DNA from: Micromonospora marina
Lineage (GTDB): Bacteria > Actinomycetota > Actinomycetes > Mycobacteriales > Micromonosporaceae
DNA length: 64,000 bases
Direction of reading: 5' to 3'
NCBI RefSeq assembly: GCF_900091565.1
Contig: NZ_FMCV01000013.1
Location: 92,605 to 156,604, forward strand
Positions 55,265 through 63,819 of the stretch are shown piece by piece; positions within the stretch are counted from its first letter, which is position 1; each line of letters begins with the position of its first letter. Below the pieces are notes generated by a model. The model saw nothing but the letters and a program-made list of their open reading frames with translations, had not been told where the DNA came from and searched no databases. The translations under genes were made by a program, and so were the position numbers.

Positions 55265-56023
55265 CTACCCGCCCCGGCGCCCCCAGCCCTGGTACAGCAC
55301 CGCCGTCGACCGGGTCGGCACGATGCGCGGCTCGGTCCGGTCCGGACGGTCGGCACCGCCGCGCATGCGACGCAGCAGCCAGGTCAGCGTGCCGCCCAGC
55401 TCCGGCCGGACCCCGCGTACCGCCAGTGGCACGCCGCGCCGGGCGCACTCGGCGACCAACTCGCGGGCGTCGACGAACAACCGTGGGTCGTGGATGCCGC
55501 GCGGCACCGTGGGCAGCCGTTCGCCCAGTTCCACCGCGACCAGCCGGGCCAGCAGCGTGTCGTTGAGCGTGTCCAGCACCAGCAGGCCGCCCGGGCGCAG
55601 CAGCCGGCACGCCTCGGCGACCGCCCGCCGCCAGAGCGGTACGTGCTCCAGCAGTTCCCCGGCGGAGACCACCGCCGCGCAGCCGTCGGCGAGCGGCACG
55701 GCTGTCGCGTCGGCCTGGATTACCGTCACGCCGTGCGCGGCAGCCTGGTCGAGCGCGGAGCGCGTCAGGTCGACCCCGACGTGGCGGTAGCCCTTGCCGG
55801 CCAGGTGCGGCGCCAGCAGCCCGGCGCCACAGCCCAGGTCGACGAGAAGGTCGTCCGGCTTGGCCGCCGCTGGTACCAGCGCCGCCCGGGCCCGGGCCAG
55901 CCAGTGCAGCATCGCGAACGCCCCGTCCGGCCGCCACCACTCGCCGGCCAGGTCGTCGTACTGCCGGGGGTCGTTCGGCGGCAGCACCCGGTACGGAGTG
56001 GACACCGGCGACGCGTCGGGCAT
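55265..56023 (-). CDS. Class I SAM-dependent methyltransferase (UbiG-like)
   Basis: 252 aa. SAM motif I is LVDLGCGAGLLAPHL, with a following acidic VGVDLTRSALDQA and motif EL-LEHVPLWRRAV; GGLLVLDTLNDTLLA is the late strand. The FAMLHWLAR opening resembles UbiG-type O-methyltransferases that act on ring hydroxyls. Here the substrate is probably the PKS-derived phenol (methoxy group of the agq product). CACGCT (56030-56035) lies 6 nt before the ATG. It shares a 45-bp divergent promoter gap with the prenyltransferase gene. Confidence 0.88.
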   Translation of the reverse strand: MPDASPVSTPYRVLPPNDPRQYDDLAGEWWRPDGAFAMLHWLARARAALVPAAAKPDDLLVDLGCGAGLLAPHLAGKGYRHVGVDLTRSALDQAAAHGVTVIQADATAVPLADGCAAVVSAGELLEHVPLWRRAVAEACRLLRPGGLLVLDTLNDTLLARLVAVELGERLPTVPRGIHDPRLFVDARELVAECARRGVPLAVRGVRPELGGTLTWLLRRMRGGADRPDRTEPRIVPTRSTAVLYQGWGRRGG

Positions 56024-56068
56024 GCGTCGAGCGTGGCACGACTGCCCGGTAACGACCAGACTTCTCTT

Positions 56069-56899
56069 ATGTCGACACGGGTGTTAGGGCTGGTCAGGGC
56101 GAGCCATCCGGAGCCCGCTGCGGCGGTCACGGTGGTCGCCGCGCTGCTCGCCGCCGGCGTCGGGCACTCCGCGGCGGGCGTGGCGGCGGTGGCGCTGACG
56201 GTGCTGGCCAGCCAGCTCGCCGTGGGGTGGAGCAACGACCTCATCGACGCCGATCGGGACGCGGCGGTGGGGCGTACCGACAAGCCGGTGACCACCGGCG
56301 AGGTCGCCCGGCCGACGCTGGCCCGGGCCACCGCGGTGGCCGCCGTCGCAGTGCCCGTGCTGGCACTGGCCGGCGGTCCAGCCGCGGCGGCCTGCGCGAC
56401 GCTGGGCCTGGTCTCCGCGCTGCTCTACAACCGGCCGCTGAAGTCGACGCCGGTGTCGGTGCTGCCCTACGCGGTCTCGTTCGGCGCGCTGCCCGCGTTC
56501 GTGGTGCTCGCGCTGCCCGGCTCGCCGGTGCCCCCGGCCTGGCTGGTGGCCGCCGCCGCGCTGCTGGGCGCCGGGGCGCACTTCGCCAACGTGCTGCCCG
56601 ACCTGGCCGACGACGCCCGGACCGGGGTGCGCGGCCTGCCGCACCGGCTCGGGCCGGTGGGCAGCCGGCTGGCCGCCGCCGGGCTGCTGCTCGCGGCCAC
56701 CGTCGCGCTGGTCCTCGGTCCGCCCGGGCCGCCGTCGTGGACCGGCCTGTCGGCGGTCGCGGCCGCCGTCGCCGTGCCGGCGGTCGGCTGGTACGCGGGA
56801 CGCGCGACCGCCGGACGCTCGGCGACCGCCTTCCGGGCGGTGCTGGTGGTGGCGCTCATCGATGTGGTGCTGCTGGTGACGAGCGGCCGGGTGGTCTGA
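56069..56899 (+). CDS. UbiA-family prenyltransferase
   Basis: 276 aa, about eight membrane helices. The first Asp-rich motif is NDLIDADRDAAVGR (NDxxDxxxD); the second is LPDLADDARTG; YNRPLKSTP is the usual loop after the third helix. It transfers a prenyl group (geranyl in the agq pathway) to an aromatic ring or hydroxyl at the membrane. CAGACT (56057-56062) is 6 nt before the ATG and no ribosome site exists, so it is probably leaderless. It is divergent from the methyltransferase gene. Confidence 0.9.
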   Translation: MSTRVLGLVRASHPEPAAAVTVVAALLAAGVGHSAAGVAAVALTVLASQLAVGWSNDLIDADRDAAVGRTDKPVTTGEVARPTLARATAVAAVAVPVLALAGGPAAAACATLGLVSALLYNRPLKSTPVSVLPYAVSFGALPAFVVLALPGSPVPPAWLVAAAALLGAGAHFANVLPDLADDARTGVRGLPHRLGPVGSRLAAAGLLLAATVALVLGPPGPPSWTGLSAVAAAVAVPAVGWYAGRATAGRSATAFRAVLVVALIDVVLLVTSGRVV

Positions 56900-57041
56900 G
56901 GAGTCCCCGCCGAAGGTGGCATTGCCGGGTCCGCGTGCGGGCCTCGATCAGCTCCAACTACCCTGGAGCGCGGTCTGCGCGGGTATGGCCACCCCGTGCC
57001 CGGCGGTCGACCGGGCGGGGATCGTGACGAGGAGGACCGAC

Positions 57042-57785
57042 GTGACGCGCTCGATCAGGGGTTCCCGGGGGCCGGCCCTGCTGCTGGCCGGCACGGCGGC
57101 GGCGAGCCTGCTGCTGTCCGGGTGCGGCGCCGGGCAGATTTCCGAGACCGCCAACAAGATCCCGTCGGTCCAGGGCGTCAACGTCCAGACCTCCGACGAC
57201 CTCTACAAGGTGCGCGGGCTCTACGTGCAGTTCCCGGGCCCGACGGGCTACGAGGCCGGGTCGAACGCGCCGGTCAACGTGGTGATCTACAACGACAGCA
57301 AGAAGCCGGTCACCGTCACCGTCACCACCGACAGCGCGCGCGACATCGTGCTCACCGGTTCCGGCGCGGGCGAGAGCGGCGCGGCCACCCCGACCGGGTC
57401 GCCCACCGAGCCGGCCACCGCCTCGCCGACCGCCACCGACCCGAGCGCGTCGCCGAGCCAGTCGCTGGAGGTGCCCGCGTCGCCGTCGGCCAGCCCGTCA
57501 CCGAGCGAGTCCGCGCCCGCCGGTCAGCCGGCCCGGATCGAGATCCCGGCGCTCAGCTACGCCCAGCTCAACGCCGGCAACCCGCGCTTCCTGCAGCTCA
57601 TCGGCCTCAACCAGGAGCTGCTCGTCGGCCAGCAGGTCAACCTGACCTTCGACTTCGGTGACGGCAAGGTCATCACGACCCCGGCGCCGATCGGCGTCCC
57701 GCTGACCCCGGCGGCCACGCCGTCGAAGATCGTGAACCCGCGTGAGCACGTCGGTGAGGACGGCGGCGCCGAGGGCGGCCACTGA
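57042..57785 (+). CDS. LpqE-like lipoprotein
   Basis: 247 aa from GTG 57042 with AGGAGG 6 nt upstream. Lipobox LLLSGC (Cys about residue 27). The mature part starts GAGQISETANKIPSVQGVNV, has a beta domain (YVQFPGPTGYEAGSNAPVNV), a Ser/Pro/Thr linker at about 110-160 with SPSASPSPSES-type sequence, and a second beta segment. Position just before radA and disA matches mycobacterial lpqE (near radA), so I take it as that family. Function unknown; a copper-chaperone-like fold has been suggested for relatives. Confidence 0.75.
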   Translation: MTRSIRGSRGPALLLAGTAAASLLLSGCGAGQISETANKIPSVQGVNVQTSDDLYKVRGLYVQFPGPTGYEAGSNAPVNVVIYNDSKKPVTVTVTTDSARDIVLTGSGAGESGAATPTGSPTEPATASPTATDPSASPSQSLEVPASPSASPSPSESAPAGQPARIEIPALSYAQLNAGNPRFLQLIGLNQELLVGQQVNLTFDFGDGKVITTPAPIGVPLTPAATPSKIVNPREHVGEDGGAEGGH

Positions 57786-57877
57786 CCTCCGTACCCTTTC
57801 CGCCGGCACCGCCGCCGTGGCCAACGCCACGCCGGCGGTGTCGCCGTTGCGGGTGGGCTTTCGTCGTACGGGCCGGT

Positions 57878-57883
57878 TAGCGT
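57878..57883 (+). promoter_or_regulatory. -10 hexamer TAGCGT of the radA promoter
   Basis: TAGCGT ends 6 nt before GTG 57890, with no ribosome site, the same arrangement as at 3905. It indicates that radA starts at the second of two adjacent GTG codons. Confidence 0.5.
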
Positions 57884-57889
57884 CCGGTG

Positions 57890-59332
57890 GTGACCACGCC
57901 CCGATCGACCCGTGCCGGCGCCGGCCGCGGTCGCGCCGCCACCCGTGAACCCCGCCCGGCCTACGAGTGCGACGCCTGCGGCCACCAGCCCCCGAAGTGG
58001 GTGGGCCGGTGCCCCGAGTGCGGCGAGTGGGGTTCGGTGGTCGAGTGCACCGTCACCGGCCCGACGGTCTCCGGCCGGGTGGTCAGCTCGCGGATGCCGG
58101 CCGAGCCGGCCCGGCCGATCGCCACCATCAGCGCCGCGCCCGCCCGGGCCCGTCCCACCGGCGTCAGCGAACTCGACCGGGTGCTCGGCGGCGGGCTGGT
58201 CCCCGGTGCGGTGGTGCTGATCGCCGGTGAGCCCGGCGTGGGCAAGTCGACGCTGCTGCTCGACGTGGCACAGCAGTGGGCGGCCGGAGCCGGCAGCCCG
58301 TCGCTCGTGGTCAGCGGTGAGGAGTCGGTCAGCCAGGTGCGGCTGCGCGCCGAGCGGATGGGCACCCTGCACGATCAGCTCTACCTGGCCGCCGAGAGCG
58401 ACCTGTCGGCGGTGCTCGGCCACCTCGACGCGGTGAAGCCGGGGCTCCTGGTGCTCGACTCGGTGCAGACCATCTCCACCACCGGCACCGAGGGTGTGCC
58501 CGGCGGCGTCACCCAGGTCCGCGCCGTCACCGCCGCCCTGGTCGCGGTGGCCAAGGAGCGCGGCGTCGCCACCGTGCTCGTCGGGCACGTCACCAAGGAC
58601 GGCCAGGTGGCCGGTCCCCGCGTTCTGGAGCACCTGGTCGACGTGGTGCTGCACTTCGAGGGCGACAAGCACTCCTCGCTGCGCATGGTGCGCGGCGTGA
58701 AGAACCGATTCGGCGCGGCCGACGAGGTGGGCTGCTTCGAGATGCACGAGGGCGGCATCAGCAGCCTGGCCGACCCGTCCGGCCTGTTCCTGACCCGCTA
58801 CTCCGAACCGGTGCCGGGCACCTGCGTGACGGTGGCGATGGAGGGGCGCCGGGCACTGGTCACCGAGGTGCAGGCGCTGATCGGGGCCACGGTGGCCGGC
58901 TCCCCCCGGCGTACCGTTTCCGGCCTCGACAGCGCCCGGCTCGCCATGGTCCTCGCGGTGCTCCAGCGCCGCACCGAACGGCTGACGCTGCACGACCGGG
59001 AGGTCTTCGCCGCCACCGTCGGCGGCATCCGGGTGGTCGAGCCGGCGGCCGACCTGGCCGTGGCGCTCGCGGTCGCCTCCGGCGGGCTCAACCTGGCACT
59101 CAACCCGCACCTGGTGGCCATCGGCGAGGTGGGACTCACCGGCGAGGTCCGCCGCGTCGGCGCGGTACCCCGCCGGCTGGCCGAGGCGGCCCGGCTCGGC
59201 TTCCGGCTGGCCCTCGTGCCGCCCGGGTGCGGGCCAGAGAGCAGCGGCGCCGGGCCGGAGAACATGCGGGTGATCGAGGTCACTGACGTGCGGGCCGCCC
59301 TCCAAGCGGCCGCACGCGCGTCGGCGGAGTGA
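57890..59332 (+). CDS. radA: DNA repair protein RadA
   Basis: 480 aa from GTG 57890, with GTG 57887 as alternative. N-terminal zinc finger YECDACGHQPPKWVGRCPEC, RecA-like ATPase with Walker A AGEPGVGKSTLL and Walker B GLLVLDSVQ, the RadA-specific KNRFG motif (VRGVKNRFGAAD), and a C-terminal Lon-like domain (FAATVGGIRVVEPAADLAVA). It promotes branch migration in recombinational repair. Adjacent disA is a conserved neighbour; RadA is known to restrain DisA in some bacteria. About 130 bp separates them. Confidence 0.95.
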   Translation: MTTPRSTRAGAGRGRAATREPRPAYECDACGHQPPKWVGRCPECGEWGSVVECTVTGPTVSGRVVSSRMPAEPARPIATISAAPARARPTGVSELDRVLGGGLVPGAVVLIAGEPGVGKSTLLLDVAQQWAAGAGSPSLVVSGEESVSQVRLRAERMGTLHDQLYLAAESDLSAVLGHLDAVKPGLLVLDSVQTISTTGTEGVPGGVTQVRAVTAALVAVAKERGVATVLVGHVTKDGQVAGPRVLEHLVDVVLHFEGDKHSSLRMVRGVKNRFGAADEVGCFEMHEGGISSLADPSGLFLTRYSEPVPGTCVTVAMEGRRALVTEVQALIGATVAGSPRRTVSGLDSARLAMVLAVLQRRTERLTLHDREVFAATVGGIRVVEPAADLAVALAVASGGLNLALNPHLVAIGEVGLTGEVRRVGAVPRRLAEAARLGFRLALVPPGCGPESSGAGPENMRVIEVTDVRAALQAAARASAE

Positions 59333-59450
59333 CAGGGGTGGGATCCACGGGGCGTTTCCGGGCAGGCCACGCAGGCCGCACCGATTCGCCCGACCCGGGC
59401 ATCGTGACACATCACAGTAACCACGAGAGCACCCACCGCATGGCAGTCCG

Positions 59451-59456
59451 TAGACT
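59451..59456 (+). promoter_or_regulatory. -10 hexamer TAGACT of the disA promoter
   Basis: TAGACT lies 6 nt before GTG 59463, no ribosome site present. disA thus has its own promoter and a leaderless start, and the upstream in-frame GTG 59457 would precede the transcript start. Confidence 0.5.
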
Positions 59457-59462
59457 GTGCCC

Positions 59463-60653
59463 GTGCCGATCGACCGCGATGCCACCAAGCCCGCTACGGC
59501 GACGCCGCACGCCCGTACCAGCGCCGTGAGCGGCAACCCCGCCCGTGCCATCAGCGTGAGCGTCAACGGAAGCGTCGGCGGCGGGGCCGGCGCTGATCCG
59601 CTGCGCGCCAACCTCGCCCTGATGGCTCCCGGCACCGCCCTGCGGGACGGCCTGGAGCGGATCCTGCGCGGCCGCACCGGCGCGCTGATCGTCCTCGGCT
59701 ACGACAAGGTGGTCGAGCAGATCTGCACCGGCGGCTTCCCGATGGACGTGGAGTTCTCCGCCACCCGGGTCCGTGAGCTGTGCAAGATGGACGGCGCTGT
59801 GGTGCTCTCCAGCGACGGCACCCGGATCGTGCAGGCCGGCGCGCACCTGATGCCCGACCCGTCCATCCCCACCGAGGAGTCCGGCACCCGGCACCGGACC
59901 GCCGAGCGGGTGGCCCGGCAGACCGGCTACCCGGTCATCTCGGTCAGCCAGTCGATGCGGATCATCAGCCTCTACGTAAACGGCCAGCGGCACGTGCTCG
60001 ACGACTCGGCGGCCATCCTGTCCCGCGCCAACCAGGCACTCGCCACGCTGGAGCGCTACAAGCTCCGGCTGGACGAGGTCTCCGGCACGCTCTCCGCGTT
60101 GGAGATCGAGGATCTGGTCACCGTCCGCGACGCGGTGGCGGTGGTGCAGCGGCTGGAGATGGTCCGGCGGATCGCCGACGAGATCGCCGGCTACGTGGTG
60201 GAACTGGGCACCGACGGCCGCCTGCTGGCGCTCCAGCTCGACGAGCTGATGGCCGGTGTGGACGCCGACCGCACCCTGGTCATCCGCGACTACCTGCCGA
60301 CCGGCCGAAAGTCGCGCACGCTCGACGAGGCGCTCGTCGAGCTCGACCTGCTCAGCGCCACCGAACTCATCGACCTCGTGGCGGTGGCGAAGGCGATCGG
60401 CTATCCGTCCGCCTCGGACGCGCTCGACGCGGCGGTCAGCCCGCGCGGGTTCCGCCTGCTGGCGAAGGTGCCCCGGCTGCCGGTCGCCGTGGTCGACCGG
60501 CTGGTGGTGCACTTCGGCAGCCTCCAGCGGCTGCTCGGCGCGACCGTTGAAGACCTCCAGGCGGTCGAGGGCGTGGGCGACGCCCGCGCCCGTGGCGTCC
60601 GCGAGGGCCTGTCCCGGCTCGCCGAGGCCAGCATCCTCGAACGGTACGTCTGA
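59463..60653 (+). CDS. disA: DNA-integrity scanning diadenylate cyclase DisA
   Basis: 396 aa from GTG 59463, longer at the N-terminus than B. subtilis DisA. The DAC domain carries the DGA motif ([12 protein letters not shown]) and RHR ([11 protein letters not shown]), so c-di-AMP synthesis is expected. A linker helical region follows, then a C-terminal helix-hairpin-helix DNA-binding domain ([19 protein letters not shown]). It scans DNA for branched structures and signals through c-di-AMP. Confidence 0.96.
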   Translation: MPIDRDATKPATATPHARTSAVSGNPARAISVSVNGSVGGGAGADPLRANLALMAPGTALRDGLERILRGRTGALIVLGYDKVVEQICTGGFPMDVEFSATRVRELCKMDGAVVLSSDGTRIVQAGAHLMPDPSIPTEESGTRHRTAERVARQTGYPVISVSQSMRIISLYVNGQRHVLDDSAAILSRANQALATLERYKLRLDEVSGTLSALEIEDLVTVRDAVAVVQRLEMVRRIADEIAGYVVELGTDGRLLALQLDELMAGVDADRTLVIRDYLPTGRKSRTLDEALVELDLLSATELIDLVAVAKAIGYPSASDALDAAVSPRGFRLLAKVPRLPVAVVDRLVVHFGSLQRLLGATVEDLQAVEGVGDARARGVREGLSRLAEASILERYV

Positions 60654-60661
60654 CCGGCCGC

Positions 60662-61426
60662 TCAGCCGGTGATCGTCAGCTTCACCGGCTCGCTGATCTT
60701 GGTGCCGACGCGGGCGAACACCTGGTACTCGCCGATCGCGGCGAACTCACCGTTTGCCAGCCCGCTCGCGCACTTGTTGTCCCGCTTGCCGTTCCAGCCC
60801 AGCTCGTAGGAGCGCTCGAAGTTCGGCGTGAACGACTGCGGGTCCGAGCCCGTGCCGGTGCCGCACGTGTCCGACGACCAGATCTTCTCCGCGCCCGCCT
60901 TGATGTACAGCTCCTGGAGGTCGGCCCCGACGTCTCGGCTGCACGTACGGGTCGACACGTTCTTGACCTTGAGGCGCAGCGTGACAACTGCGCCCCGCTG
61001 GGCGGTCTGCGGCACCGCAACCGGCGTCACCAGCAGCTCGGAGTCGGTGCAGGTGCCGTCGTCGGAGACCGGCTGACCGGTAGCGCCACCGTTGCCGGTG
61101 CCGCCCCCGTTGTTCGCGCCGCCGCCGTCGTCCCCACCACCGGTGTTCCCGCCACCGGTGTTCCCACCACCGGTGTTCGCCCCACCGTCACCGGAGTCGC
61201 CCGGTGTCGGTGACGGGCTGCCCGACTGCGGGGTCAGCACCGAGTCCGACGGGTCGGGCCCGGCGGAACCGGTCGGGGACGGGTCGGTGCCCGGCGCGCC
61301 GGTGTTGCGGTCCGAAACGGTGCAGGAATAGAGCAGGACAATCAGGAAGAGCAGCCCGGCTCCGAGCACGACGGCACGACGCCGCCAGTACACAGCAGGG
61401 GGCAGGGGGCCGACCGTCAGACGCAT
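60662..61426 (-). CDS. Hypothetical membrane-anchored protein with GGGNT repeats
   Basis: 254 aa from ATG 61426. One N-terminal membrane helix (VVLGAGLLFLIVLLYSC; the Cys could be a lipid site but the lipobox is poor), then an acidic Ser/Pro/Gly linker with four GGGNT-like repeats (about residues 83-115), and a C-terminal beta-sandwich-like domain of ~110 residues with four Cys (TCTDSELLVTPVAV, KNVSTRTCSRDVG, DTCGTG, KCASG). This plan is common among actinobacterial surface proteins of the DUF4232-like type. It converges with disA, ending 8 bp from it. Confidence 0.65.
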   Translation of the reverse strand: MRLTVGPLPPAVYWRRRAVVLGAGLLFLIVLLYSCTVSDRNTGAPGTDPSPTGSAGPDPSDSVLTPQSGSPSPTPGDSGDGGANTGGGNTGGGNTGGGDDGGGANNGGGTGNGGATGQPVSDDGTCTDSELLVTPVAVPQTAQRGAVVTLRLKVKNVSTRTCSRDVGADLQELYIKAGAEKIWSSDTCGTGTGSDPQSFTPNFERSYELGWNGKRDNKCASGLANGEFAAIGEYQVFARVGTKISEPVKLTITG

Positions 61427-61531
61427 GATGCGCCTACCGTAGCCGCGCGGCGCACGGCTCGCCGGTCCGACGCGCCGGTAACCCGCCGCCGTACGGCCGC
61501 TTTCGTCCACACTGGATCGCGACGGCCACCG

Positions 61532-62095
61532 TCAGAGGTAGACCTTGCGCTGGTAGATCGCGTGCGCGCCGGCCACCCGGTCGAGGAAGAGCAGCCCGGC
61601 GCAGTGGTCGATCTCGTGCTGGAGCGCCCGCGCCTCGAAGCCGTCCGTCACCAGCCGGACCGGCTCGCCGCTGCCGGGAAGCGCGCCCTCGACCACCAGA
61701 CGGCTGGCCCGCTTCACGTCGCCGGTCAGGTCCGGCACCGACATGCAGCCCTCCCGCCCGGCCTTCCACCGGGACGCCTCCACCACGCGCGCGTTGCAGA
61801 GCACGAACGTGCCGTGCACGGTGACCGCCTTCGGGTGCCCCGTGACGTCCACCGCGAACACCTGCGCGCTGACCCCGACCTGCGGCGCCGCCAGTCCCAC
61901 ACAACCGGGCGAGACGCGCATCGTGGCCACCAGGTCCGCGGCGAGGCGCACCACCTCGGCGGATGTGGGGTCGACCTCCGGCCCGGGCCGGCTCAGCACC
62001 GGCTCCGGCGCGGTGACCACCGGGCGTACCGCACCGGGAACGCCGAGCTTCTCCGGTGTCCAGCCGCCCAGGCCCGCGTACTCCGGCCCGGTCAC
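61532..62095 (-). CDS. def: Peptide deformylase
   Basis: 187 aa from GTG 62095. All three metal/active-site motifs are present: CVGLAAPQVGV (GxGLAAPQ with V for G), EGCMSVPDL (Cys ligand) and LQHEIDHCAGLLF (HExxH). It removes the formyl group from new proteins. The start overlaps the stop of the upstream ACT gene (GTGA at 62092-62095), so the two are coupled. Confidence 0.95.
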   Translation of the reverse strand: MTGPEYAGLGGWTPEKLGVPGAVRPVVTAPEPVLSRPGPEVDPTSAEVVRLAADLVATMRVSPGCVGLAAPQVGVSAQVFAVDVTGHPKAVTVHGTFVLCNARVVEASRWKAGREGCMSVPDLTGDVKRASRLVVEGALPGSGEPVRLVTDGFEARALQHEIDHCAGLLFLDRVAGAHAIYQRKVYL

Positions 62096-62604
62096 AGCAG
62101 ATCCGTGTCCGCCGGGCGGAGGCTGACCCCCACGCCCAGCTCCGCGGCGACCCGGGTGAGGCGACCGGCCACCTCGTCGGACACACCGGGCGGCAAGTCG
62201 ACCTCGGCGACCACCACGTACAGCGAACCGGTCAGCCGGGTGCTCAGGTCGGTCACGTTTCCGCCCGCGTCGGTAAGCACCCGGGTCATGGCCGCGACGA
62301 TGCCCATCCGGTCGGCGCCGTGCACCGCCAGCACGTACGGCTCACCCGTGGGCTCACTGCCACCGTCGGGCGTGACAGCACGTACGGTCGCCAGCAGGCG
62401 CCCGTCGGCGGCGAGCGGAGCCAGCGCGGCCTCGACGTCGGCGGCGGCCGGGCCCACGCAGATCAGCGTCATCGCGAAGTGTCCACGCAGCCGGGTCATC
62501 GTCGAGTCGGTGAGGTTCGCGCCGAGCCGGGCGAGGACCTCCGCGACGTCGGCCACGATGCCCGGCCGGTCCCGGCCGATGACGGTGATCGCGAGCTCGT
62601 TCAT
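62092..62604 (-). CDS. Double-ACT-domain protein (GcvR-like)
   Basis: 170 aa. Two ACT domains: LAITVIGRDRPGIVADVAEV and YVLAVHGADRMGIVAAMTRV. It resembles the glycine-cleavage repressor GcvR group and other amino-acid-sensing regulators; it has no DNA-binding domain of its own. Which amino acid it senses is unknown. CAGAAT (62611-62616) lies 6 nt before the ATG. Coupled to def, divergent from mutY. Confidence 0.83.
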   Translation of the reverse strand: MNELAITVIGRDRPGIVADVAEVLARLGANLTDSTMTRLRGHFAMTLICVGPAAADVEAALAPLAADGRLLATVRAVTPDGGSEPTGEPYVLAVHGADRMGIVAAMTRVLTDAGGNVTDLSTRLTGSLYVVVAEVDLPPGVSDEVAGRLTRVAAELGVGVSLRPADTDLL

Positions 62605-62700
62605 TCGGACATTCTGCCCCGACGCCCATGATCGATCGCGCCCGGCCACCCGGCCCGCCCAACCTGCGGGAAAGACCGCCGTGACATGATCGACGGCGCG

Positions 62701-63600
62701 ATGTCCGATCCCACATTCGCCACCCAGGTCAGCCGGTGGTACGAGCGCAACGCCCGCGACCTGCCGTGGCGCAAGCCCGGCATCGGCGCCTGGGCGATCC
62801 TGGTCAGCGAGGTCATGCTCCAGCAGACCCCTGTGGTCCGGGTGGTGCCCGCCTTCCAGGCGTGGCTGGCCCGCTGGCCCGAGCCGCGCGCGCTCGCCGA
62901 GGACACCCCGGCCGAGGCGATCCGGATGTGGGGGCGGCTCGGCTACCCCCGCCGGGCGGTACGCCTGCGCGAGTGCGCGGTGGCGATCGTCGAGCGGCAC
63001 GGCGGCGTGGTGCCCGACCGGCTCGACCAGTTGCTGGCGCTGCCGGGCGTCGGCACGTACACGGCCCGCGCGGTCGCCGCGTTCGCGTACGGGCAGCGAC
63101 ACCCGGTGGTGGACACAAACGTCCGGCGCGTGGTGTGCCGGGCGATCGCCGGTGAACCCGACGCCGGCCCCACCACCCGCCCGGCCGACCTGGTCGCCAC
63201 CGAGGAACTGCTGCCGGTCGAGCCGGCCGCCGCCGCGTTGGCCAGTGCCGCGTTCATGGAACTCGGGGCCGTCGTCTGCACCGCCCGTGCGCCGCGCTGC
63301 GCGGTCTGCCCGGTCGAGTCGAGCTGCGCCTGGCGGGCCTCCGGGCAGGCTGCGCCCACGGGTCCGACCCGCCGGCCGCAGCGCTACGCCGGCACCGACC
63401 GGCAGGTGCGCGGACTGCTGCTCGCGGTGCTGCGGGAGTCCACCGGTCCGGTGCCGCACCAGCGGCTGGACCAGGTGTGGCACGACGACGTCCAGCGGGC
63501 GCGAGCGCTGGCCGGGCTGGTCACGGACGGCCTGGTGGAACCGGTGGGCGAGGAGTCATTCCGCCTGGCCGGCGACGGCCCCGCCGTCCCCCTTCCCTAA
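62701..63600 (+). CDS. mutY: A/G-specific adenine glycosylase
   Basis: 299 aa from ATG 62701 (an in-frame ATG at 62686 adds five residues). HhH-GPD glycosylase: DLPWRKPGIGAWAILVSEVM with the catalytic Glu, LQQTPVVRVVPAFQ, the helix-hairpin-helix LPGVGTYTARAVAAFAYGQ and VVDTNVRRV (catalytic Asp). The [4Fe-4S] site is C-x6-C-x2-C-x5-C in CTARAPRCAVCPVESSC. It removes adenine mispaired with 8-oxoguanine. The C-terminal NUDIX-like domain of E. coli MutY is lacking, as in many actinobacteria. Confidence 0.93.
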   Translation: MSDPTFATQVSRWYERNARDLPWRKPGIGAWAILVSEVMLQQTPVVRVVPAFQAWLARWPEPRALAEDTPAEAIRMWGRLGYPRRAVRLRECAVAIVERHGGVVPDRLDQLLALPGVGTYTARAVAAFAYGQRHPVVDTNVRRVVCRAIAGEPDAGPTTRPADLVATEELLPVEPAAAALASAAFMELGAVVCTARAPRCAVCPVESSCAWRASGQAAPTGPTRRPQRYAGTDRQVRGLLLAVLRESTGPVPHQRLDQVWHDDVQRARALAGLVTDGLVEPVGEESFRLAGDGPAVPLP

Positions 63601-63661
63601 TCCCGCACCCGCCGCGCCCCGGCCCAGCCCAGCCCGGCCCGGCCCGGCCCGACCCGGCCCC

Positions 63662-63722
63662 GTTGATCATGAAGTTGACCGCAACTTCCGTCCGATTTGT
63701 CGCCGTCAACTTCATGATCGAC
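63662..63722. repeat. Long inverted repeat in the mutY-clpC gap
   Basis: GTTGATCATGAAGTTGAC (63662-63679) and GTCAACTTCATGATCGAC (63705-63722) pair over 18 positions with one G-T wobble, around a 25-base loop. Inside, GAAGTT and AACTTC give an alternative small hairpin. Upstream, 63610-63660 is a run of CCCGGCC-type simple repeats. Possibly a dispersed actinobacterial repeat. Confidence 0.6.
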
Positions 63723-63765
63723 ACGTGCGGGCGGGGCGGGGTGGGCGGTGCGGTGGGCAGAAGAA

Positions 63766-63806
63766 GGCGACGGCCCCGGTGGCTTTCGCCTGCCGGGGCC
63801 GTCGCC
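63766..63806 (-). terminator. clpC terminator
   Basis: Perfect 14-bp stem GGCGACGGCCCCGG / CCGGGGCCGTCGCC with a 13-base loop, beginning 13 bp past the clpC stop; TTCTTCT follows on the minus strand. Confidence 0.8.
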
Positions 63807-63819
63807 CTTGATGCTCTGG

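Noticed and set aside
60950..61200. Tandem GGTGTTCCCACCACC-type DNA repeat as a separate element
   Set aside because: It simply encodes the GGGNT linker of the protein at 60662-61426.
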